From: Klebsiella pneumoniae
GTDB taxonomy: Bacteria > Pseudomonadota > Gammaproteobacteria > Pseudomonadales > CAMAPQ01
Reading direction: 5' to 3'
Assembly (NCBI GenBank): GCA_945860125.1
Contig: CAMAPQ010000018.1
Location: forward strand, 1-37,407
Length of the DNA stretch: 37,407 nucleotides
Part shown: positions 7,526 through 16,581 of the stretch, piece after piece
Layout of the letters: every line of letters begins with the position of its first letter
Position numbering within the stretch: position 1 is the stretch's first letter
Notes under the pieces: model-generated
What the model saw: only the letters and a program-made list of their open reading frames with translations
Told to the model about the DNA's origin: nothing
Databases searched by the model: none
Program-made: the position numbers and the translations under genes

Positions 7526-10500
7526 ATGATTAATCCTGAATATATAGATCGACATTTAGTGTGTGATAACAAAACAATTCATGAGGATGATTTGCTTGCT
7601 ATAAACAAGTGCATTATCGTGCTTGCAGAGCCAGGTGCAGGTAAAACTTACCTGCTTAAAAGTCTTGCTAGAAAGCTTAATTCACAACTAGTAAGGGCAA
7701 GCATCTTTTTGCACAAATCTTTGCAACAAGATATTTTGATAATTGACGGATGTGATGAAATTGTAAGCATAGATAACCAAGCTATGGACGCATGTATTAT
7801 AAAAGCATGTGAAGTTAATGCCAAACATCTTATTTTTTCAAGTCGTTCGAGTGAATGGGATGAGGGTCGTAACAGAGGTCTCATCAAAGATTGTATTGGA
7901 AATGAACCAACTGTTGTTCGTTTATCCCCTTTTAATGAAGATGAGCAGCAAAGGTATTTCACCAGTATTTATCCTCAACAAGATTTCTCACTATTTTTAT
8001 CTCAAGTTAATAAATTAGATATTAACCCTCTAATAAGTAATCCATTATTTTTAAAATTATTTTCTGCTGCTTATATTCAAAGCGGGGGAATATTGCAGTC
8101 AAAAAAAAGTATATTCGATGATGCGATTCAAAAGCTATCTCAAGAGCATAATGATGATATCCCGCAAAAAAAAATATTACAGTCAAATAGAATCATTAGT
8201 GCTAGTGAAAAAGTTTTCACTAGGCTACTTTTATCTGGTTGTGACGGCATATCAATAAGAAAATCAGGCGCAAACGATAGTTTTCCATTTTTATTTGATA
8301 TTATTAATGATGCAAGTAATGAATTGAGATCTATATCGAATTCAGGCCTTTTTAAAATGGAAGGCAGAGAATACTTTTATGAGCCAGTACATAGAGTTAT
8401 TGCTGAATACTGTAGTGCAAAATATCTTACAAATCGTATACAAGATGATAAAGATCAATTAACGCTTAATAGAACTCTCGTAATCATTGCACCAAATCGT
8501 AATGTTCGCCAAGAATTACGTGGTTTACTTGGTTGGATGGCAACTTTAGGCAATCAAGAAATTCAAGAAAAAATAATTGATTTAGATCCTTATGCTGTTA
8601 TTGCAAATGGAGATCCTTCCTATTTATTAGCAAAATCCAAAGAAAGGTTGCTAGAAAATTTAGAGAAACTTGCGTCGGTTGATCCTTTTTTCAGATACAG
8701 TGATGAGCGGCGTAGTTTTAATGTTAGGGGTTTTTTAATTCAAGAGGTTGTTGATCAAACAAGAAAATTACTGTTAAAAAGTCCTGATACTAATCATTTT
8801 CTTGGGCTGCTTTTTGAGCTTATAAATGGGTCAGGAGTAGAAAAAGAATTCGAGAAGGAATCAGAGTCTATTTTATTTGATATAAAAAAATGTTTAACAA
8901 CACGGAAGCTTGCCAATGATTCCCTAATTTTTATTGATAGTCGAGATCACAGGAGTGCTTTGCAAAAGCTTCTAGAACAAAATGACAAAGAATCATTGAT
9001 TTTAGCATGTGCACTAGTTGAAAAAGTGGGTGTTTCTCACTTTGATAGAAAACAAGTTCAACAATTATTGAAACAACTTTCTCAGTTTTATTGCTATGAA
9101 ATTTACAATGAAAAATATGATTGTGATATTAAATATCACAATATTAAAAATTTAATTTTCTCGTTTTATTTGGAAGATCTAGTATGGTTTCTTGATCAAC
9201 TAAGTCAAGACATTCAATGTGTTTGTGAGCAAAAAAATAATTTTTCATGTCACTGTAGAAATGGTATTGGCAAAATAATAACTCACTTAATGGACCAATA
9301 TTTCAAGCTTACCGACGTACCTTTTGATCCAGTTCAAATTTGGAGTTGGGTGAAATTATTGTTTTTGAAAAGCCCCATTGACAGAGAAGACAGTTATTCA
9401 GTAGAAGTACTACAAGAAAATAACGAACTGCGGCAAGCTATTCATTTTTTGGCATTTTTTGGTATTGAAAATATAGATAAGTTGCAGGAAATACGGTCAT
9501 ACTTTTTTTATCGTGGGTATGGGCATCAAGGTTTGCGTATGAATCAAGAAGACATTAAAAAAATTGTTGATTTTTCATTGGCTAAAAAAAATTACCAGTT
9601 GTGGGATCTGTTTTATAAACACCATGACTTTTATTCTAAAAGAACAACCAAAGACGAGCTTAGAGCACATATGCGCAGGCATGCGCGTAATGATGCTGAA
9701 TTAATGAAACTATGGGCAAAGCATATTATTGATGAAAGACGCACAGTCCACAAAAACAGAGAGAAGCATAATTATTTTAAAAGACGCCAAAAATATAAAG
9801 AAAATAAACGTAAAGAAAAAAATGAAATTTATCTTAAAAATAATAGGGGCTTAATAGAAAGTGGTCGCCATTTTAGTTGGCTGAAAAAACTTGCAGATGA
9901 GTACTTGCTTAATTCACATGAATTTTACAGAAATAAAGAGGATTATTGGCATTTAACTAAAAATGCTTTAACTAATTGCATTTCTTTTTTAGAGCCTGAC
10001 TTACCTACAGTGAGAATGATTGCATGTGCGCTAGTAGAAAATAAAAATTATCCTGTCGTTACAGTTCTTTATGCTGCATGTTTTTTAATATTTAAGGAGT
10101 CAAAAACACTTTCTGGTATAAATAAATCGCTCTTACTTTCAGTAAGAACAATTGAGAGAACATCTGAATTTCCAGAAAAAATTGAAAGGAGCTCTTTTAA
10201 TAAAGAATTGAATTCTTTAGTTTTCTGTTCGGAGAATGAGCTAATCCAGTTTCCCCACGATTTTATTGAACCCCAGCTTGCTGTTGGTGGAGATCATAAT
10301 CTTGAACTTTGGTTAGTAGATGCCGATTTTTTTTCTAAATATAAAGGAAATTTTTGTTTTGAAATGATTAGCAAATATCCCAATATGCCATTTAATGCGT
10401 TAAATAAATTATTTGATATCTGTGTTGATAGTTTTTTAGATCAACAAAGGTTAAAAGAATTTATTTCAAAACACTGTAAAGCACTTTATAAATTCTATGG

Positions 10501-11539
10501 GAATGAACAAAATGCAGACGATAAAAATAAAGTATTAAATTTTTGGTTTATTATTTTTTTTGTATTTATTGATAATGATGATCCTGTTTTTTTAAAATAT
10601 TTAAAATCAAATCCAGATACGATTTTTTCTCTAGAAAATAGAATTGGTTTTAACTCAAGATATCATTTTAATAAAAATAAAAAAATAAACTCTAGAAAAA
10701 TTTATACTATATTAGATATTTATATAGATGCTTGGCCAAAAATAGACCTGCCTTCTGCCTATGGATCAAACTCTCCAAAGGAAGAAAAGGCATATAGATT
10801 TCTTCATTATATTTTTGAGGAAATTCAAAATGATGCTAGTGAAGAAAGTATACAAGTTCTCGATAAAATTCTAGGTGACATACGTTTTAGTGATTTCCAT
10901 GTCATGGCTTTACATATGAAAGAAAAAGCTAAACTTAATCTTGTATTAAGTGATTTCAAAGCACCAACACATATAGAAATCTCAAAATTTTTTGATGAAA
11001 GCCGCGTTGCTTCTGTTGAAGACTTGAGAGCTTTAATGATTGAAAAATTGGAAGACATGCAATCTTGGATTAAAGGGGATGAAACAAATCCTCGGTATAT
11101 GTTTTATGAAAATGGAAACCATGTTGATGAAAATACAGCGCGAAATAGAATTGTAGATTATTTAAGACCACGTCTTAATCCTCTTGATGTAGAAGTTAAT
11201 ATTGAAAGGTATATGAGCGATGGTAGATGCGATTTCACTGCATCAACATCAATAGGCGGTAGACAAACGCTGCTTGTTGTTGAAGTTAAAGGGCAGTGGC
11301 ACGAAGAGCTATATAGCGCAGCTAAAATGCAATTGTATGATCGATATTCATGCCATCAAAACGCCTCACACCAAGGAATTTATCTTGTTTTATGGTTTGA
11401 CAATGAAAAAATAGCTGGCAGGAAAAATAATAAAATTAAGTCTGCCTCTGCGCTCAGAGAAAAAGTTGAAAGTGAGATGCCTGATGATATTAAAGGAAAA
11501 ATAGATGTTTTTGTGTTGGATCTATCGCATACAACCTAA
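7526..11539 (+). CDS. NACHT-like STAND NTPase with C-terminal PD-(D/E)XK nuclease, candidate defence protein
   Basis: A 1337-residue protein. The NTPase comes first: Walker A AEPGAGKT (K40), NACHT-type Walker B ILIIDGCDE (D74-E78), sensor-1 FSSRS (R107), then the usual NACHT signatures LSPF (133-136), NPLFLKLF and EPVHRVIAEYCSAKYL (about 297-312). Residues about 330-1170 are long, mostly helical and unassigned, likely the sensor/repeat region, with a very basic stretch near residues 750-775. The last 130 residues hold a nuclease: D1236, E1253-V-K1255 and Q1269LYDRY1274, the D...ExK...QxxxY pattern of RecB/Cas4-like folds. Known Avs and bNACHT proteins usually carry the effector at the N-terminus; here it is at the C-terminus. 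The gene is alone, visibly AT-richer than its neighbours, and weak in Shine-Dalgarno sequence. Phage-triggered DNA degradation is inferred. Confidence 0.8.
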   Translation: MINPEYIDRHLVCDNKTIHEDDLLAINKCIIVLAEPGAGKTYLLKSLARKLNSQLVRASIFLHKSLQQDILIIDGCDEIVSIDNQAMDACIIKACEVNAKHLIFSSRSSEWDEGRNRGLIKDCIGNEPTVVRLSPFNEDEQQRYFTSIYPQQDFSLFLSQVNKLDINPLISNPLFLKLFSAAYIQSGGILQSKKSIFDDAIQKLSQEHNDDIPQKKILQSNRIISASEKVFTRLLLSGCDGISIRKSGANDSFPFLFDIINDASNELRSISNSGLFKMEGREYFYEPVHRVIAEYCSAKYLTNRIQDDKDQLTLNRTLVIIAPNRNVRQELRGLLGWMATLGNQEIQEKIIDLDPYAVIANGDPSYLLAKSKERLLENLEKLASVDPFFRYSDERRSFNVRGFLIQEVVDQTRKLLLKSPDTNHFLGLLFELINGSGVEKEFEKESESILFDIKKCLTTRKLANDSLIFIDSRDHRSALQKLLEQNDKESLILACALVEKVGVSHFDRKQVQQLLKQLSQFYCYEIYNEKYDCDIKYHNIKNLIFSFYLEDLVWFLDQLSQDIQCVCEQKNNFSCHCRNGIGKIITHLMDQYFKLTDVPFDPVQIWSWVKLLFLKSPIDREDSYSVEVLQENNELRQAIHFLAFFGIENIDKLQEIRSYFFYRGYGHQGLRMNQEDIKKIVDFSLAKKNYQLWDLFYKHHDFYSKRTTKDELRAHMRRHARNDAELMKLWAKHIIDERRTVHKNREKHNYFKRRQKYKENKRKEKNEIYLKNNRGLIESGRHFSWLKKLADEYLLNSHEFYRNKEDYWHLTKNALTNCISFLEPDLPTVRMIACALVENKNYPVVTVLYAACFLIFKESKTLSGINKSLLLSVRTIERTSEFPEKIERSSFNKELNSLVFCSENELIQFPHDFIEPQLAVGGDHNLELWLVDADFFSKYKGNFCFEMISKYPNMPFNALNKLFDICVDSFLDQQRLKEFISKHCKALYKFYGNEQNADDKNKVLNFWFIIFFVFIDNDDPVFLKYLKSNPDTIFSLENRIGFNSRYHFNKNKKINSRKIYTILDIYIDAWPKIDLPSAYGSNSPKEEKAYRFLHYIFEEIQNDASEESIQVLDKILGDIRFSDFHVMALHMKEKAKLNLVLSDFKAPTHIEISKFFDESRVASVEDLRALMIEKLEDMQSWIKGDETNPRYMFYENGNHVDENTARNRIVDYLRPRLNPLDVEVNIERYMSDGRCDFTASTSIGGRQTLLVVEVKGQWHEELYSAAKMQLYDRYSCHQNASHQGIYLVLWFDNEKIAGRKNNKIKSASALREKVESEMPDDIKGKIDVFVLDLSHTT

Positions 11540-11569
11540 TGCGATGGAGATTCCGGCGCGTTGCAACGC
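11524..11569 (+). other. palindromes at the end of the NACHT-nuclease gene
   Basis: ATCGCAT and ATGCGAT form a 7-bp stem across the stop codon, and a perfect 12-bp palindrome GCGTTGCAACGC (11558-11569) follows, then a T-run at about 11580-11588. Together these may end the transcript. Confidence 0.4.
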
Positions 11570-11803
11570 TTGATGGTCGATTTTTTTTATGCATGATTAA
11601 CGGGGGGGTGGCATGCCAATTCAATAATTGAAACAGATTACTTAATTGAATGAATTCAATATTAAAAATATGGGTATTACTTTTTTTAACACAGATCAAA
11701 GATAGAAATAAGATAAAAAACCACGACAACCTTCTGACTCCTCTGTGCGTTTATAAAGCCTCTTTAAATGCTAACTTCATGAATTAAAAATAAAAAAAAT
11801 AAA
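11570..11803. other. intergenic region between the defence-like island and the flagellar regulators
   Basis: No gene is seen. It holds an AT-rich pair of inverted repeats, TTCAAT-A-ATTGAA near 11621-11633 and ATTGAAT-GA-ATTCAAT near 11646-11661, then the right 33-bp direct repeat (11684-11716). The rest is featureless up to the sigma-54 promoter. Confidence 0.4.
11684..11716. repeat. right 33-bp direct repeat flanking the NACHT-nuclease island
   Basis: This is the partner of 7002-7034, in the same orientation, with an identical 19-bp core at 11698-11716. The interval from one repeat to the other is 4,682 bp. Confidence 0.55.
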
Positions 11804-11819
11804 GGGCACAGGCCTTGCA
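11804..11819 (+). promoter_or_regulatory. sigma-54 (RpoN) promoter of fleSR
   Basis: GGGCACAGGCCTTGCA fits the -24/-12 consensus GGCAC-N5-TTGC with correct spacing. It lies 40 bp before the fleS start, giving a predicted transcription start near 11830. In Pseudomonas and Vibrio the matching fleSR/flrBC genes are driven by RpoN with FleQ/FlrA, so the same is likely here. Confidence 0.8.
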
Positions 11820-11858
11820 GAACTCCTTTTAGAATCATTATGAAAAAGAGGAGTCAAT

Positions 11859-12941
11859 ATGTCATTTCAGGTGGTTGAGAATAATTTTAAAAATTTGCAA
11901 GAAAAAGAAAAATCGTCCTTTATTTCTTATCGTCACATTGACAAGAAGCCCAGCATTGATAATAACGCTTATTTTAATTATGACGATGAAACTTCTGTTT
12001 TAGATATTTTCCCTGCGGGCGTCATTAAGCTGAATAATCAAGGTTATGTTAAATATGCAAATGATATGGCTAAAAATTTATTAAACGAGGCCTTAATAGA
12101 TAAAAAATGGGGCCAGATTATTCAGTTGCATTTTTATCCTAAAATGGATGACGGTCATGAAGTTTCGCTTAAGAATAATCGAAAAATAAGAATTGAAACA
12201 CGCCCCTTGCAGGATCAATCTGGCCAGTTAATTGTTTTATTTGATCTAACGGAAACACGTGTTTTACAGGATGAATTGGCGAATCTTAAAAAACTCTCAG
12301 AAATGGGAAGAATGGTCTCAAGTCTTGCTCATCAAATTAGAAATCCACTCTCTACGGCGCTAATTGTCACAGGTAGAATTAAGAAAAAAATAGGCGAAGA
12401 GGCAGATGTTTCTGAAATGCTTATAAAGCTTGAGTCTCAATTACATCATATTGAAAATCAAATAAAGAGCATGTTGGTTTATTCTAAAAAAGAAATCATT
12501 ATTGAAAAGAAAATTAGTTTAAAAAAAGTGGTGCTAGATGCTTGCGAAATGATGGGTGAAAAAATAAGAAAGAAAGGCGGCATTTTAACAAAAGTATTGA
12601 GTGACAATAATTGCTGTATCGCAGGGAATCACGATGTATTAGTGGGGGCTGTTGTAAATCTTATTCAAAATAGTTTGGATGCTTCTTACATTATGCCTAA
12701 TATTCAAGTGGGAATAGAAGAAAATGAGCATGAACAATCTATTTTTGTGAGTGATTCAGGGTCAGGATTTAACCCTAATGATATTAATAAAGTGCTCGAT
12801 CCTTTTTATACAACAAAAGAAGAAGGCACCGGTTTGGGTTTAAGTGTCGTCAATTTTGTGGCTGTCGCTCATCATGCTCAGGTTGCGATTTCTAATAAGC
12901 CGCAAGGTGGGGCGAGAGTGACTATTTGTTTTGGAAAATAG
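11859..12941 (+). CDS. fleS: flagellar sensor histidine kinase FleS
   Basis: A 360-residue cytoplasmic kinase with no membrane segment, as in FleS/FlrB. A PAS domain covers about residues 45-135 (VLDIFPAGVIKLNNQGYVKYAN). The dimerisation/phospho-acceptor domain has H158 in SSLAHQIRNPLS. The catalytic domain has NLIQNSLDA (N box), SDSGSGF (G1) and GTGLGLSVV (G2). GAGGAG sits 6 nt before the ATG. It phosphorylates the next gene's product to switch on middle flagellar genes, as known for the family. The fleS end, including its stop codon, is partly duplicated just downstream (12929-12972). Confidence 0.88.
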   Translation: MSFQVVENNFKNLQEKEKSSFISYRHIDKKPSIDNNAYFNYDDETSVLDIFPAGVIKLNNQGYVKYANDMAKNLLNEALIDKKWGQIIQLHFYPKMDDGHEVSLKNNRKIRIETRPLQDQSGQLIVLFDLTETRVLQDELANLKKLSEMGRMVSSLAHQIRNPLSTALIVTGRIKKKIGEEADVSEMLIKLESQLHHIENQIKSMLVYSKKEIIIEKKISLKKVVLDACEMMGEKIRKKGGILTKVLSDNNCCIAGNHDVLVGAVVNLIQNSLDASYIMPNIQVGIEENEHEQSIFVSDSGSGFNPNDINKVLDPFYTTKEEGTGLGLSVVNFVAVAHHAQVAISNKPQGGARVTICFGK

Positions 12942-12972
12942 GTTTTGGGGCATAGGTTTTGGAAAATAGGTT
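12929..12972. repeat. 16-bp direct repeat spanning the fleS stop codon
   Basis: TTTTGGAAAATAGGTT occurs at 12929-12944 and again at 12957-12972. The first copy contains the fleS stop TAG. The 28-bp period suggests a small tandem duplication. Nothing indicates a regulatory role. Confidence 0.6.
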
Positions 12973-13028
12973 CAGGTTTTTTATAAAAAAATAAAGCAGT
13001 TTTATTATAATAAATAGAGGGGTCGGTT

Positions 13029-14435
13029 ATGAAATCTCCTGTTTTAATTGTTGAAGATAATGATGATTTAAGAGAAGAAATCGTTAATCTATTAATAGGT
13101 GAGAGTATTTCTTGTTTTGCGGTGAGTAATGGTATGGATGCTTTAAGTTACATCACTCAGAATGATTGTTCTTTAATTCTAAGTGACGTCAACATGCCTA
13201 GCATGAGCGGATTAGATTTGCTCGTCCATGCTAAAAAATTATTCCCTCATATTCCTTTTTTATTATTAACAGCCTATAGCAGTGTCGAAAAAGCAGTTAT
13301 TGCAATAAAACTAGGTGCTGCTAATTATTTAACGAAGCCTTTTGATAGTCAGTCACTGATTGATCAGGTTAGAAAATATCAAATTGATCATGCTTTTTCT
13401 GAGCAATCCTCGGTCATTGCCGCTGATCCTGAATCAATTAAAATGTTTAATTTAGCAAGAAAAATAGCAAACTCTAGCTCTTCTGTTTTTATTTTGGGCG
13501 AGAGTGGTACAGGAAAAGAAGTGCTTGCTAAATTTATCCATGAAAATTCGCCCCGAAAAAATAAACCTTTTGTTGCTATTAATTGTGCGGCTATTCCTGA
13601 AAATATGATTGAATCAACGCTTTTTGGTTTTGAAAAAGGTGCGTTTACCGGTGCCTATGCCGCTAGTAGTGGTAAGTTTGAGCAAGCAAATGAAGGTACT
13701 ATTTTATTAGATGAAATATCAGAAATGCCGCTTAATTTACAAGTAAAATTACTGCGTGTGTTACAAGAAAAAGAAGTTGAGCGCATTGGCGGCAAAAAAA
13801 TGATTTCGCTTGATGTGCGTGTTTTAGCAACGAGCAATCGAAATTTGGCAGAAGAAGTAAAAGCGGGCAGATTTAGAGAAGATTTGTATTATCGTTTAAA
13901 TGTTTTTTCGCTTAAATGGAAACCATTAAGAGAAAGAAAAAAAGATATTTTACCTATGGCAGAAGCTTTGCTGATAAAGCATGCAAAACTCTCAGAAAAA
14001 AATATTCCAAGATTATCTAGTGAAGTAACCATGTTACTTAATCAATATTCATGGCCTGGCAATATTCGAGAGCTAGAAAATGTGATGCAAAGGTTACTTG
14101 TTTTATCAGAAGGTAAAGAGTATGCCACCGCTGATGATTTATGTTTTGATATATTGGAAACACCTATTTTATCTGGATTAAATGATGAAAATGATTGGCT
14201 ATTAGATCAGGATGAATTAGATGTCGATTGCGATGAAAATGACCATGAAAGTGAAGAGGATGGTCATGCTTTAAGTCATGACGTTAAAAAGCATGAGTTT
14301 GAATTAATTAATAAAACATTGGCTGATGTTAGAGGTTCCCGCAAACAAGCAGCCATTAAATTAGGTATTAGTCCTCGAACATTACGTTATAAATTAGCAA
14401 GAATGCGTCAGTCTGGCTTTGAATTAAGTGCTTAG
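13029..14435 (+). CDS. fleR: sigma-54-dependent response regulator FleR
   Basis: A 468-residue NtrC-family activator. The receiver domain has phospho-acceptor D53 in LSDVNMPSMSG. The AAA+ domain has Walker A GESGTGKE (157-164), the sigma-54 contact loop GAFTGA (204-209) and Walker B TILLDEIS. A Fis-type HTH lies at about residues 433-462 (RGSRKQAAIKLGISPRTLRY). An acidic linker rich in D and E precedes the HTH. GAGGGG lies 6 nt before the start. It is paired with fleS and directly ahead of fliEFGHI, the order known from FleSR/FlrBC systems. It is expected to activate RpoN-dependent basal-body and hook genes. Confidence 0.9.
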   Translation: MKSPVLIVEDNDDLREEIVNLLIGESISCFAVSNGMDALSYITQNDCSLILSDVNMPSMSGLDLLVHAKKLFPHIPFLLLTAYSSVEKAVIAIKLGAANYLTKPFDSQSLIDQVRKYQIDHAFSEQSSVIAADPESIKMFNLARKIANSSSSVFILGESGTGKEVLAKFIHENSPRKNKPFVAINCAAIPENMIESTLFGFEKGAFTGAYAASSGKFEQANEGTILLDEISEMPLNLQVKLLRVLQEKEVERIGGKKMISLDVRVLATSNRNLAEEVKAGRFREDLYYRLNVFSLKWKPLRERKKDILPMAEALLIKHAKLSEKNIPRLSSEVTMLLNQYSWPGNIRELENVMQRLLVLSEGKEYATADDLCFDILETPILSGLNDENDWLLDQDELDVDCDENDHESEEDGHALSHDVKKHEFELINKTLADVRGSRKQAAIKLGISPRTLRYKLARMRQSGFELSA

Positions 14436-14450
14436 TAAACCCTTGTTTAC
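14435..14450 (+). other. small hairpin between fleR and fliE
   Basis: GTAAAC-CCTT-GTTTAC forms a perfect 6-bp stem right after the fleR stop. There is no proper U-run, so it may be an mRNA-stability or pausing structure. I found no GG-N10-GC promoter in the 62-bp gap, so fliE may be read from the fleSR promoter or an unseen one. Confidence 0.4.
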
Positions 14451-14497
14451 ATTAAAAATTTTAAAAAAGTTAATTTTTTTAAGGCGAGGATAAAAAA

Positions 14498-14842
14498 ATG
14501 AATAGTATCGGTATGAATGCTGTTGGCATGAGTAAGTTGCTCGAAGATATGCGTGCTTTGCGCGCTGAGGCAATGAAAAATAATGTTATTCCACTAGAAG
14601 GCATTGAGAAAACTCAGCCTTCTTCTTTTAATTCTTTGCTCACTAAGGCTGTGGGTGCGGTGAATGATATTCAAAAAGAATCGAGTGATTTACAGAGTGC
14701 TTTTGAGCGAGGGGTGGCAGGCGTTGATATTACACAAGTAATGATGACCGCTCAAAAAGCAAGTATTGCTTTTCAAGGGGCAACACAGGTGAGAAATAAA
14801 TTTATAGAAGCTTATAAAGAAATTATGAGCATGCCGATTTAA
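14498..14842 (+). CDS. fliE: flagellar basal-body protein FliE
   Basis: 114 residues, the usual FliE length. The C-terminal half shows the conserved pattern SFNSLLTKAVGAVNDIQKES, then GVAGVDITQVMMTAQKASIAFQ and the end VRNKFIEAYKEIMSMPI. FliE joins the MS ring to the proximal rod in the periplasm and is exported by the flagellar type III apparatus, so no Sec signal is expected. GGCGAGGA precedes the ATG by 8 nt. It opens the fliEFGHI run. Confidence 0.92.
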   Translation: MNSIGMNAVGMSKLLEDMRALRAEAMKNNVIPLEGIEKTQPSSFNSLLTKAVGAVNDIQKESSDLQSAFERGVAGVDITQVMMTAQKASIAFQGATQVRNKFIEAYKEIMSMPI

Positions 14843-14892
14843 TTCACTTTCCATGGCAATTGTTTTTTTAATCAGAAATAGGCATAGAAAAC

Positions 14893-16569
14893 ATGGCGAC
14901 AGCGGAAGGTTCTGGTAGAGGTCTTGCCGTTTTAGAAGGTTTTGCAAAACTTACTATTTTAAGACAGTTAGGGCTTTTAATTGGTTTGGCAGCAAGCGTT
15001 GCGCTTGGTGTCGGTGTTGTTTTATGGACAAAAGAACCTGCCTTTAGACCGCTTTCTAGTGATGTCTCCAACCTTGATGCAAGCCAAATTGCGGATATTC
15101 TGCAAACTGAAAAAATTCTTTATAAAGTTGATACCAATACCGGCATGATTTTAGTGGAATCTTCTCGCATTCACGATGCCAGAATGAAGCTGGCTTCTTC
15201 AGGTGTTTCATTGGGCGGCGGTGCAGGATATGAATTATTAGATAAAGAAAGCTCGTTAGGCTCAAGTCAGTTTTTAGAAAGTGCGCGTTATCATCGCAGT
15301 ATTGAAGGTGAGCTTGCTAAAACCATTGCAAGTGTGAGCAGTATTCATTCTGCCCGCGTACATTTAGCGATACCTAAAAATCGTGTGTTTATTTCTGATA
15401 AACAAGAGGCAAGAGCCTCTGTTTTAGTGGATTTATTTCCAGGACAAATGTTATCAACAGGCCAAGTTTCAGCCATTGTAAGTTTAGTCGCTTCTAGCAT
15501 CCCTGAGCTTGATCCCAAAAATGTTACCGTTGTTGATCAAAAAGGGAGCTTGTTAACTAATAATTCTAGTGATCCTTCAGTTATTTTGGCCAATAAAGAA
15601 TTTGATTATGTAAGAAAGTTGGAGAGCTTATACATCAAACGTGTTGAGAATATTTTAATGCCTGTGCTGGGTGAGGGAAAATTTAAAGTTGAATTAACAG
15701 CGGATGTTGATTTTACGCGGATTGAAGAAACCAATGAGGCTTTTGATAATGAGAAAGAGCCTATTGTGCGCAGCGAACAGGTGCTGGATGAGCAAAACTC
15801 AGCGGGCGCTTCTATGGGTGGTATTCCAGGTGCGCTGAGTAATCAGCCGCCTGCTGCAGGTTCAAGCCCTGAAAAAGCAGTTGCTTCTGCCTCAGGTGAA
15901 GAGAAAAAAGATTCTCAGCCAAAACAAACAAGAAAGCAGGCCACGCGTAATTTTGAAATTAATCGCACGATTAGCCATAAAGAAAACCCTGTTGGCTTAC
16001 TTAAAAAGCTGTCAGTTGCTGTCGTCATTGATAATAAGCAAGAGAAAGTAATCGTTGATAAAAAAGAAGAAATAAAAAGTGTTGCGGTTACTGAAGATGA
16101 AATAACAAAGCTAAACAGTTTAGTAAAAAACGCCATTGGTTTTAATGAAGAAAGAGGGGATCAGGTCAATGTTTATAATCGAGAGTTTTTTAAAGATCTG
16201 AATAAAAAAGAAGAAGTGATTCCTGCCTTCTCTATTTTTGAGCAGCCTTGGTTTTGGGATATTGCAAAACAAGGCATTGGTGGTTTATTAGTGTTGGGTT
16301 TATTACTCGGTGTCTTGCGTCCTATTTTGAAAAATTTGTCTAATATTGGCGATTCTGAAAGGTTGATTGAAAGCAATGTTCTAGAGTCATCCTTGCCTGA
16401 CATGATGGAAGACGATTCAGCGGGGGATATTTCAGGGGGCCCTGAAACTTTTTTACTCTCCGTCGATAACTCTTATGAAGGCCAATTAAATGCAGTTAAA
16501 TCACTAATTGCTGAAGATTCAAAGCGCGTAGCACAAGTGGTTAAACAGTGGATTCAGGAAGCGCCTTAA
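14893..16569 (+). CDS. fliF: flagellar MS-ring protein FliF
   Basis: A 558-residue protein. Two membrane helices (about 26-46 and 461-479) flank a large periplasmic part with the conserved ring-building region (AYELLDKESSLGSSQFLESARY, residues about 113-135, and ARVHLAIPKNRVF). A flexible proline/serine-rich stretch lies at about 295-350. The C-terminal tail (VAQVVKQWIQ) is the FliG-binding helix. FliF forms the MS ring in the inner membrane that seats the rotor and export gate. The ribosome-binding site is weak. fliG follows after 12 nt. Confidence 0.93.
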   Translation: MATAEGSGRGLAVLEGFAKLTILRQLGLLIGLAASVALGVGVVLWTKEPAFRPLSSDVSNLDASQIADILQTEKILYKVDTNTGMILVESSRIHDARMKLASSGVSLGGGAGYELLDKESSLGSSQFLESARYHRSIEGELAKTIASVSSIHSARVHLAIPKNRVFISDKQEARASVLVDLFPGQMLSTGQVSAIVSLVASSIPELDPKNVTVVDQKGSLLTNNSSDPSVILANKEFDYVRKLESLYIKRVENILMPVLGEGKFKVELTADVDFTRIEETNEAFDNEKEPIVRSEQVLDEQNSAGASMGGIPGALSNQPPAAGSSPEKAVASASGEEKKDSQPKQTRKQATRNFEINRTISHKENPVGLLKKLSVAVVIDNKQEKVIVDKKEEIKSVAVTEDEITKLNSLVKNAIGFNEERGDQVNVYNREFFKDLNKKEEVIPAFSIFEQPWFWDIAKQGIGGLLVLGLLLGVLRPILKNLSNIGDSERLIESNVLESSLPDMMEDDSAGDISGGPETFLLSVDNSYEGQLNAVKSLIAEDSKRVAQVVKQWIQEAP

Positions 16570-16581
16570 GGAATAAAGAGA

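Noticed and set aside
14436-14497. sigma-54 or sigma-28 promoter for fliE
   Set aside because: I searched the gap for GG-N10-GC and TAAA-N15-GCCGATAA and found neither.
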